A DNA stretch of 40,586 bases from Lachnospiraceae bacterium (GTDB lineage: Bacteria > Bacillota > Clostridia > Lachnospirales > Lachnospiraceae): the NCBI GenBank assembly GCA_017399445.1, contig JAFQCM010000123.1, positions 1 through 40,586 on the forward strand. Reading direction: 5' to 3'. A program made the position numbers and the translations under genes. A model generated the notes under the pieces. That model had not been told where the DNA came from, searched no databases, and saw only the letters and a list, made by a program, of their open reading frames with translations. Shown piece after piece: positions 34,595 to 40,586 of the stretch (positions are counted from its first letter, which is position 1; every line of letters begins with the position of its first letter).

Positions 34595-34623
34595 TTGCAA
34601 CCTTTTTAATTACTGTTTAGTAT
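34595..34623 (+). promoter_or_regulatory. promoter of the MoxR-DUF58-VWA operon
   Basis: TTGCAA, 17 bases, then TAGTAT. About 100 bases of AT-rich leader follow before the MoxR ATG. The gap from 34384 to 34724 otherwise holds only the terminator above. Confidence 0.65.
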
Positions 34624-34724
34624 TACTTATGAAGGGAGGCAAAATAGTAATTTAATGAAATGAAGTTTTAAAAACTTTGAAAATAGACCAATAATAAAAA
34701 ATCAGCAAGAGGAATGTTAAAGAT

Positions 34725-35714
34725 ATGGAAAATAATATGAAAATCACTCCACAAGAAATCGAAAAGGCAAACGAAATATTTAATAAAATTTCAACTTATT
34801 ATTATGGGAAAATGGTAGGACAGGAACGATTAGGTATGTCGCTATTAGTGACAATTCTTTGTAATGGACATATTTTGTTAGAATCTGTCCCAGGGCTTGC
34901 CAAGACAACAGCAGCAAAGACAATAACGGAAGCAGTCAATGGTTCTTTTTCAAGAATTCAGTGTACACCAGATTTACTACCAAGTGACATTATAGGTACA
35001 CAGATTTTAAATTACAAAACGAATTCTTTTGAGACAAAGTTAGGTCCGGTATATGCTAACTTTGTTTTACTGGATGAGATAAACCGTTCCAGTGCAAAAA
35101 CCCAAAGTGCCATGTTAGAGGTGATGCAGGAGCAGCAGATTACCATTGGTGGAGAGATATACTCTATGCCAGAGATTTTTACTGTGATTGCAACGCAGAA
35201 TCCAATTGAACAAGAAGGAACATACCTATTGGCAGAAGCACAGTTAGACCGTTTCCTGTTAAAAGAAAAATTGACCTATCCAAATCCAGCTCAGGAATTT
35301 GAAATACTAAACCGTATTGAAAAGGATGTATTTACAACTCAGCAGGCAGTTACAGAACTGAAAGAAGTAGAGTATTTACAGAAACTTGTAAAAAGAGTAT
35401 ATATCGATGATGTAATTAAGAAATACATTATTGCAATTATCAATACCACCAGATATCCTTTAAATTTCATTCCACCGAAACTAGCAGAGTATATTACTAT
35501 GGGTGCAAGTACCAGAGGTGCCATTGCATTGATGGAGGTTTCCAAGGCGGTTGCGTTGATGCGTGGCAGAAATTATGTGATACCAGATGATGTGAAGGCT
35601 TTAATTCACAGTGTATTAAGACACCGAATCACCTTGAACTATGCCGCAGTGGCAGATGGAGTTAGTGAAGAACGGATTATAGATGCAATTATAGGAGCAG
35701 TTAAAACACCATGA
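34725..35714 (+). CDS. MoxR family AAA+ ATPase
   Basis: This is a 329-residue MoxR ATPase, a family thought to act as a chaperone for metal or cofactor insertion or for folding of VWA partners. Walker A is SVPGLAKTT (Lys60), with Ala in place of the second Gly as is normal for MoxR; Walker B is LLDEINRS; the sensor regions TQNPIEQEGTYLLAEAQLDRF (partly shown) are clear. The start is ATG 34725, with 34737 as an alternative. It heads a gene string with tight overlaps, ending in ATGA shared with the DUF58 gene. Confidence 0.95.
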   Translation: MENNMKITPQEIEKANEIFNKISTYYYGKMVGQERLGMSLLVTILCNGHILLESVPGLAKTTAAKTITEAVNGSFSRIQCTPDLLPSDIIGTQILNYKTNSFETKLGPVYANFVLLDEINRSSAKTQSAMLEVMQEQQITIGGEIYSMPEIFTVIATQNPIEQEGTYLLAEAQLDRFLLKEKLTYPNPAQEFEILNRIEKDVFTTQQAVTELKEVEYLQKLVKRVYIDDVIKKYIIAIINTTRYPLNFIPPKLAEYITMGASTRGAIALMEVSKAVALMRGRNYVIPDDVKALIHSVLRHRITLNYAAVADGVSEERIIDAIIGAVKTP

Positions 35715-36586
35715 TAATGAATTATGTGACAAAAATCAGAGCAAAAGTGAATATTTATGCAAGCAAAAAGAGCAGTAATCTTTTTGATGGTTCCTATAAA
35801 TCCATTTATCAGGGAAATGGGATGGATTTTGAAAATTTGCGTGAGTATATTCCGGGAGATAATGTTCGTGATATGGACTGGAAGGCTTCTTCAAGAAGTG
35901 GAAAAATGCTTGTAAAACGTTATATTGCTGAAAAAAGACACAATATTTTACTGGTATTTGATACGGGTAAGAAGATGACAGCCCACACAAAAAATCTGGA
36001 AATTAAAAAGGATTTAGCCTTAAATGTGGGCGGTATTTTTGGATATCTTGCAGCAAAAAATGGTGATAATGTGGGAGCACTGTACAATCGGAATGGGTTC
36101 ATTCAGTATCATCAGCTTCGAACAGGAATGCAGAATATAGAACGAATTCTTACTCTCTATGATAAAGAAAAATTTGAAGATTATGAATCAGATTTGGAAA
36201 AGAGTCTGGATTATATTGTTAAAAATGTGAACCGAAAAATGATTGTGTTTGTTATTAGTGATGCAACCGGAATTCGGGATGTGAGTGACAGTACATTAAA
36301 AAAACTGACCGGTCAGCATGATGTTTTATTTGTCCGGATAGGAGATGCAGATTATGCATCTGGAACATCTTATAATCATGATAAGGATATCTATATTCCT
36401 GAGTATATTACAAGGAATAAGAAGCTGCTTTCTATGGAACAAGAAACGAAGCAGAAACTGGACAAAGAAAATGCCGAAAAGCTTTTGCGGTATCGAATTA
36501 TTAGTACCCAGATTGATGGTGAGAAAGAGATGGTTGAGCAGATTATTGAACTGCTAGAAAAGCATAAATATGCATGTAACTGTTAG
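35711..36586 (+). CDS. DUF58 domain protein
   Basis: This is a 291-residue DUF58 protein. The family signature Y-I-P-G-D-N-V-R-D-M-D-W followed by SSRSGK and VKRY is at about residues 47-75. The rest is a VWA-like fold with LLVFDTGKKM in the MIDAS position, lacking the full D-x-S-x-S set. No membrane segments are seen. The start overlaps the MoxR stop by four bases. MoxR-DUF58 is a standard pair, here in a Bat-type operon. Confidence 0.92.
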   Translation: MIMNYVTKIRAKVNIYASKKSSNLFDGSYKSIYQGNGMDFENLREYIPGDNVRDMDWKASSRSGKMLVKRYIAEKRHNILLVFDTGKKMTAHTKNLEIKKDLALNVGGIFGYLAAKNGDNVGALYNRNGFIQYHQLRTGMQNIERILTLYDKEKFEDYESDLEKSLDYIVKNVNRKMIVFVISDATGIRDVSDSTLKKLTGQHDVLFVRIGDADYASGTSYNHDKDIYIPEYITRNKKLLSMEQETKQKLDKENAEKLLRYRIISTQIDGEKEMVEQIIELLEKHKYACNC

Positions 36587-36605
36587 GATTTTGGAGGATT
36601 TGTTA

Positions 36606-36683
36606 ATGAATATGAAATTAGGAAAATGCAGAAGTGCAATAACCCATATAATAGGAGGTCTCAGATATGTCAATCACCGTTGA
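36606..36683 (+). CDS. possible 25-codon leader ORF
   Basis: An ATG at 36606 follows GGAGG (36593-36597) and opens 25 codons rich in basic residues, ending at 36683, 17 bases inside the next gene, whose ribosome site lies within it. It may couple translation between DUF58 and the membrane protein. The peptide (MNMKLGKCR...) resembles nothing I know, so the support is only the ribosome site and the overlap. Confidence 0.3.
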   Translation: MNMKLGKCRSAITHIIGGLRYVNHR

Positions 36684-37143
36684 ATTACAAGATATGTTCT
36701 CCTATTCTCTTTGGCCGGTTGTACTTGCAGCAGCATTAGTAGTAATAATAGGTATCATAGGTTTTATTATTTTTTGGAAGAAAAAGACGCCAATAGTAGC
36801 AGAGACAGTAACACCAGCACCTACTGCACCGCCGGTACATGGTAATCAGGTGAAGGAGAAGTATTATGCCTTTATCAATGATTTGGAGATGAAATGCCGT
36901 AATGGTAAAGTGTCAAACCGACAGGCATATCAAGAGTTAAGCGAAATTACAAGACATTTTGTGTATGAAGTAACCGGAATTAAGGTGCATCATAATACAT
37001 TGGATGAAATTAGAAAACTGAATATGCCAAATCTTTATGCAGTGATTGAAGAGTGTTATGCACCAGAGTTTTCAGTGGATAAGAATGGTAATATTTACGA
37101 TACGATGAATAAAGCAAGGATGGTAATAAAAGAATGGCATTAG
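36667..37143 (+). CDS. DUF4381-like single-pass membrane protein
   Basis: This 158-residue protein has one membrane segment (about residues 15-37), a Pro- and Thr-rich linker, and a soluble C-terminal domain with the helix NRQAYQELSEITRHFVYEV. Its size, layout and place between DUF58 and the VWA genes match the small DUF4381-type protein of Bat operons. AGGAGG precedes the ATG. It overlaps the VWA gene by ten bases. The function is unknown; it is presumed to be a membrane partner of the VWA proteins. Confidence 0.65.
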   Translation: MSITVELQDMFSYSLWPVVLAAALVVIIGIIGFIIFWKKKTPIVAETVTPAPTAPPVHGNQVKEKYYAFINDLEMKCRNGKVSNRQAYQELSEITRHFVYEVTGIKVHHNTLDEIRKLNMPNLYAVIEECYAPEFSVDKNGNIYDTMNKARMVIKEWH

Positions 37144-38150
37144 TTTTTCCATGGGTTTTGTATATTGGTATACCTGCTACCATTGTTTTATGTCTCTTTC
37201 GTTTTAAAAAGAAAGATGTATATGAAAATGGCAAAAGAGTAGCCAATACCAGTTTGGTAGAAGAGACGGAGCAATATAGGAAACTATATAAAGAATATAA
37301 GATTCTGGCAGGAACAGCGATGGTTGCTCTAGTGGCAGCCATTGGAATTGGCTGGGTTTTGTTAGCAAGACCGGCAAAGATAGATACGGTAAGTCCTGAG
37401 ATCAAAAATAGAGATATCTTTTTGTGCATGGATATCTCGGATTCTGTAGATGAACTGAATCTAAATATGTGTGATGAATTGAAGAAGGTTGTGACGGAAT
37501 TAAATGGTGAACGATTTGGGATTACCATATTTAATGGACAATCTGTTTTATTGGTTCCCCTTACAACGGATTATCAGTATGTTCTTGATACATTAGATTC
37601 ATTGAAAGCTGCTTTTCAAGATAGTATAAAACGAAATGATTTAACTTTTGATGATTATTTCTCAGATGATATGGATTGGAGTACTTATCATTATAAGTAT
37701 GAGGGAACATTGGCAGAGGAAGGCAGTTCCTTTATTGGTGATGGGCTGGCATCCTGTCTATATAGTTTTCCAGATTTGGAGACATATAAAGAGCGTTCAA
37801 GAATGATTATATTTACAACCGATAATGAGTTGAATGGTGAACCATATGTAACCTTGGAGGAGGCCGCAGGACTTTGCAAAAAAAATGATGTGAGAGTATT
37901 TGCCATTGCACCGGAAAATGTTACAGATGAAAGTACATTTAAACGAGCCATTGAAAGTACAGATGGTGGATACTACAAGAGTACCTCTTCTAATGCATAT
38001 GACCAATTGACAGCAGATATTAAAAAAACAGGAACTTCTGCCATGGCGCAGACAGAAACAGTAGTTACAGACCAGCCAGAAGCATTATTTATAGGGTTGG
38101 TGGTTTGTATGGGAGTTTATTTCCTGTTAAGTAGAAAGGTTAGATTATGA
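37134..38150 (+). CDS. BatA-like VWA membrane protein
   Basis: This is a 338-residue VWA protein with membrane segments at the N-terminus (about residues 4-20 and 56-76) and the C-terminus (about 315-333). The MIDAS is complete: Asp100 in D-I-S-D-S, with supporting Thr and Asp later in FTTDNE. A Lys- and Asp-rich insertion follows the second strand. It resembles BatA, which in Bacteroides and spirochaetes is linked to stress tolerance. It overlaps both neighbours, ending in ATGA with the second VWA gene. Confidence 0.85.
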   Translation: MALVFPWVLYIGIPATIVLCLFRFKKKDVYENGKRVANTSLVEETEQYRKLYKEYKILAGTAMVALVAAIGIGWVLLARPAKIDTVSPEIKNRDIFLCMDISDSVDELNLNMCDELKKVVTELNGERFGITIFNGQSVLLVPLTTDYQYVLDTLDSLKAAFQDSIKRNDLTFDDYFSDDMDWSTYHYKYEGTLAEEGSSFIGDGLASCLYSFPDLETYKERSRMIIFTTDNELNGEPYVTLEEAAGLCKKNDVRVFAIAPENVTDESTFKRAIESTDGGYYKSTSSNAYDQLTADIKKTGTSAMAQTETVVTDQPEALFIGLVVCMGVYFLLSRKVRL

Positions 38151-39094
38151 TAATTAATCCAATTATCCCAATATGGGTTATGGCAATTATATGCGTTTTC
38201 CTTTTGGTTTTAAAGAGAAAGGGCAAAGGAAATTTTATAAGACAAATTTTAATTGTAATTCTATTATTTGTTATTAATATAAGAATTATGATTCCTGGTG
38301 ATGATGTTCCAACTATGATGCCTAAAGTGGATGTGTTGTTTGTGGTAGACAATACCATTAGTATGCTGGCTGAGGATTATAATGGCCACGGGAAACGAAT
38401 GGATGCAGTGAAAAATGATTGTAAGTATATTACAGAACAGTTTCCGGGAGCATTCTTTTCAGTGGTAACCTTTGGAGATTCCGTACAAAGGATGATTCCA
38501 TATACAGTAGATGCCAATATGGCTGTTGAAACCATTGGTTTGTTACATGGTCAGCCAAGATATCACGCCCAGGGAACTTCCTTAAATGATGTGATGGGTT
38601 CTATGGAACAGATGCTAAATGATGATAGAGAAAATTTCAAAATATTGTTTTTCATCAGTGATGGTGAAGTAGTGAATAGTGAAGCATTAAAGTCCTATCA
38701 AGAGCTTAATAAATATGTAGATGGCGGAGCAGTTTTAGGGTATGGAACCGAAAAGGGCGGTCCAATGAAGCCTATAGATTATCTAGAGGATGAGTTGGAG
38801 GCAGAGTATCTTACTTATTATGATAATAATTATGATGAACAAATGGCTTTGTCTAAGATTGATGAAGGGAACTTAAAGAGTATTGCTTCTGATTTTGGAA
38901 TTAATTATGTCCATATGACAAGTCAGTCTGAAATAGATGACACCATTAAAAATTTACAGGCAGAAGTAAATAAGCTTGAGATTACAACAGATATGGAATC
39001 CAAGGAAGGATATGCAGATATTTATTATTTGTTTGTGATTCCATTGTTGGTGCTACTTGTTGTAGATTTTGTTTATAATAAGAAAAAGATATAG
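38147..39094 (+). CDS. BatB-like VWA membrane protein with altered MIDAS
   Basis: This is a 315-residue VWA protein with two N-terminal membrane segments (about residues 5-20 and 28-45) and one near the C-terminus (about 290-310). The metal site reads D68-N-T-I-S, so the first Ser of D-x-S-x-S is replaced by Thr; FISDGE is the later acidic strand. The topology is the same as the preceding gene, and the pair probably forms a heteromer in the membrane. The first codon overlaps the previous stop by four bases. Confidence 0.85.
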   Translation: MIINPIIPIWVMAIICVFLLVLKRKGKGNFIRQILIVILLFVINIRIMIPGDDVPTMMPKVDVLFVVDNTISMLAEDYNGHGKRMDAVKNDCKYITEQFPGAFFSVVTFGDSVQRMIPYTVDANMAVETIGLLHGQPRYHAQGTSLNDVMGSMEQMLNDDRENFKILFFISDGEVVNSEALKSYQELNKYVDGGAVLGYGTEKGGPMKPIDYLEDELEAEYLTYYDNNYDEQMALSKIDEGNLKSIASDFGINYVHMTSQSEIDDTIKNLQAEVNKLEITTDMESKEGYADIYYLFVIPLLVLLVVDFVYNKKKI

Positions 39095-39113
39095 AGAAAG
39101 GAAAGCTTGTAAC

Positions 39114-39812
39114 GTGAAGAAAAAGATTTTAATAGGTATTTATATAGTAATGATACTGGTTTGCGGTAAACTGGCTTTCAATTACATCTATAATGGAATT
39201 GTGACATATAGTTACCATCAGGAAAATTATTCGGTAAATATGAAACCTTTGCTGATGTTTAATTGGAGTGAACCATATATTGCACATTATAATCAGGGTA
39301 ATATTTATTATAAAAATGGACAGTTTGAGGATGCGATCACATCTTATATAAAGGCTTTAGAACTGCGGCCGTCGGAAGATAAAGAATGTGCCATTCGAAT
39401 TAATTTAGCGTTGGCAATGCTGGGAACTATGGAGGAAGATTATGCTGCTCCTGAGAATGTGGATGTTTCTCTGGAGATTTTAAAGGGAGCAAAAGATGTG
39501 CTGCTAGAGAATGGCTGTGCTACAGAAAGCGGAGATGGACACAGTGAGGCGGCGGAGCAATTGAAAGAGGAAATTGAGGCAATCATAGAACAGTTAGAGC
39601 AACCAAAAGAAAGTGAGTCTCAGGAAAGTGAAGAAGATGCAGAGGAAGAAAAGAAGCAGCAGGAAGCAGAAGAAGATGCATTTGAAGAGGATGTGAAAAA
39701 GGCTTTGCAAGAGAATCAATCAGAAGCGAACCAGGAGCGGAGTGAGGCTATGGATTATTACGAGGATATGGATAAGGATTATAACTTTGATTCGGATGGG
39801 TATATTTGGTAG
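39114..39812 (+). CDS. TPR protein with acidic tail (BatC-like)
   Basis: This is a 232-residue protein with an N-terminal membrane segment (about residues 3-25), one clear TPR unit (YNQGNIYYKNGQFEDAITSY, near residues 59-78) with a second, weaker unit, and a long Glu- and Gln-rich tail (about 155-215). It resembles BatC of Bat operons. The GTG start at 39114 follows AAAGGAAAG; the frame opens earlier at 39069, inside the previous gene. No BatD-like gene follows, as the next gene is on the other strand. No clear terminator separates them. Confidence 0.75.
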   Translation: MKKKILIGIYIVMILVCGKLAFNYIYNGIVTYSYHQENYSVNMKPLLMFNWSEPYIAHYNQGNIYYKNGQFEDAITSYIKALELRPSEDKECAIRINLALAMLGTMEEDYAAPENVDVSLEILKGAKDVLLENGCATESGDGHSEAAEQLKEEIEAIIEQLEQPKESESQESEEDAEEEKKQQEAEEDAFEEDVKKALQENQSEANQERSEAMDYYEDMDKDYNFDSDGYIW

Positions 39813-39833
39813 GCGACTGAGAAAAATGATATA

Positions 39834-40346
39834 TTAGTATATTGAACTGTAATATATGGCATATATTTTGCCTGGTGGTTTCGGTACGATGGAGCGTATA
39901 TCTTCGCTTAACACACTATTTGGAATATAGCAGTCGCCTTTTTCAATCAATCCAAGGCAAGCAGTGGTAGTATTAGTAACTTTTTTGGTATAAAGTTCTA
40001 GATGAGGTCCGGTATAGTTACCAATCATTCTTGCTCTTGTGTCGATGCACATGATTGTGTCGAGTACTTTTAATTTTAATTCCGTGGTGTGGTTATTTTT
40101 GAAAGAAAAATCACGTTCGCTTAATCGGTTGTTTAATGCATAACGATAGAAGTCATTAGCACTTAAGCCCTTTCTAGGGTTTACACCCGTGAAATGTAAA
40201 AAGTTATAAGAGCAGAATTTAACTTCTGTGTAGCTGGAATGGTTGTTTTCATCGCGATAGACAAAAACAATCTGATTACCATCTAAGTTTTTTTTATATG
40301 ATTTAGCACATTTACTGATTATGCTGATTGCTTCTGATTTGTTCAT
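39834..40346 (-). CDS. PBECR4-like protein (nuclease-fold family), start next to IS66 end
   Basis: This 170-residue protein has the segment NFLHFTGVNPRKGLSANDFY followed by AL-N-RLSERDF, which matches my memory of PBECR4, a Barnase/EndoU/RelE-like nuclease-fold domain found in mobile-element and toxin-like genes. No activity has been shown for most members. It is soluble and has no signal peptide. Its ATG is 2 bases from the IS66 end at 40349, so its original promoter and ribosome site were probably displaced. The family call is from pattern memory and needs a profile search. Confidence 0.55.
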   Translation of the reverse strand: MNKSEAISIISKCAKSYKKNLDGNQIVFVYRDENNHSSYTEVKFCSYNFLHFTGVNPRKGLSANDFYRYALNNRLSERDFSFKNNHTTELKLKVLDTIMCIDTRARMIGNYTGPHLELYTKKVTNTTTACLGLIEKGDCYIPNSVLSEDIRSIVPKPPGKIYAIYYSSIY

Positions 40347-40412
40347 TTGTAAGCGCCTAATTTCAAGGTGGATTTCATTCCCCCAAAATATCTGTCATAA
40401 TAGTTAGTGAGA

Positions 40413-40470
40413 ATGCAAGCATTTCACTCTACTGCTGGCGCTAGCTAAAGTAAGATGCAAGCATTTTACT
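40413..40470 (+). repeat. direct repeats in the IS66 leader
   Basis: ATGCAAGCATTTCACT (40413-40428) and ATGCAAGCATTTTACT (40455-40470) are near-identical, 42 bases apart, ahead of TnpA. Each begins with ATGC-AA-GCAT, a small inverted repeat, so they may be transposase or regulator binding sites. Confidence 0.6.
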
Positions 40471-40493
40471 ACATTTATGAAAGAAGGATGCTT

Positions 40494-40586
40494 ATGAGAG
40501 CAGCAAGGGTATCACTCCAACGCCAATACGAATTAATTATGGAATGCCGTTCCAGCGGAATGTCTGATTCACAATGGTGCATACAG
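40494..40586 (+). CDS. tnpA: IS66 TnpA accessory protein, 3' end cut by window
   Basis: Only the first 31 codons are visible. The peptide carries QRQYELIMECRSSGMSD followed by Q-W-C, the opening helix of the IS66 TnpA (helix-turn-helix-like accessory protein). The ATG at 40494 follows AAGAAGGA at a normal distance. The gene is open to the window edge, so length and integrity are unknown. Confidence 0.85.
   Translation, partial: MRAARVSLQRQYELIMECRSSGMSDSQWCIQ

Larger units (their letters stand above)
40349..40586 (+). mobile_element. IS66-family insertion sequence, left end (continues past window)
   Basis: The segment starting GTAAGCGCC is the typical IS66 terminal sequence. About 145 bases inside, a TnpA gene begins at 40494 in the direction away from the end. 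The element runs off the window, so its right end, TnpB and TnpC are not seen. IS66 elements make 8-base target duplications; here the flanking eight bases would be GTTCATTT (40341-40348). Confidence 0.85.

Noticed and set aside
39836..39860. AT-rich inverted repeats after the TPR gene as a terminator
   Set aside because: They lie in the coding end of the minus-strand gene, are almost pure AT, and lack a proper T-run.

Overview
The window looks like a chromosomal segment of a low-GC, single-membrane Firmicute, most likely a Lachnospiraceae gut clostridium. The evidence is AT-rich DNA, strong Shine-Dalgarno (SD) sites, use of GTG and TTG starts, a lipobox-type lipoprotein, and clostridial gene order (DUF4321-radC-mreBCD-PBP2-minCDE-rodA-mgsA, then radical SAM-HlyD-like-ylmE-sepF-ylmH-lspA-rluD). 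I cannot name the genus from sequence alone.

Layout. (1) 1-909 is the 3' part of a VWA gene that is cut by the window edge. (2) 984-5346 holds mutL, miaA and a PLP-dependent methionine gamma-lyase-like gene. (3) 5472-16181 is a cell-shape and division block: DUF4321, radC, mreBCD, a large PBP2, minCDE, rodA, mgsA and a D,D-carboxypeptidase, closed by a bidirectional terminator shared with a convergent DUF378 gene. (4) 16586-23580 holds a radical SAM gene, an orphan HlyD-like membrane protein, ylmE, sepF, ylmH, aroB (at the place where divIVA is often found), lspA and rluD, closed by a strong terminator. (5) 23670-23863 is a GC-richer, multi-hairpin element with imperfect terminal inverted repeats, followed by a cytidylate-kinase-like gene. 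(6) 24640-29517 is accessory: zinc-ribbon protein, DUF4303-like protein, nucleoside phosphorylase, a GNAT remnant, a methyltransferase, and a TetR regulator with a metallo-beta-lactamase-fold enzyme; the TetR pair carries two matching palindromic operators.

(7) 29547-34507 is the most interesting unit. It has its own promoter and terminator and encodes an SCP2 lipid-binding protein, a membrane-anchored alpha/beta hydrolase, a free-standing condensation domain, a free-standing carrier protein and an AMP-forming ligase. This is a one-step, dissociated NRPS-like line that could attach an activated carboxylic acid to an unknown acceptor. (8) 34595-39812 is a separate MoxR-DUF58-membrane protein-VWA-VWA-TPR operon of the Bat type. 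(9) The right edge has a PBECR4-like nuclease-fold gene on the minus strand, with the left end of an IS66-family element 2 bp from its start codon, and the first codons of the IS66 TnpA gene.

Together, regions 3 and 4 supply peptidoglycan elongation, septum placement and lipoprotein maturation, while regions 6-9 are the flexible part of the genome. No rRNA, tRNA or CRISPR array was seen.
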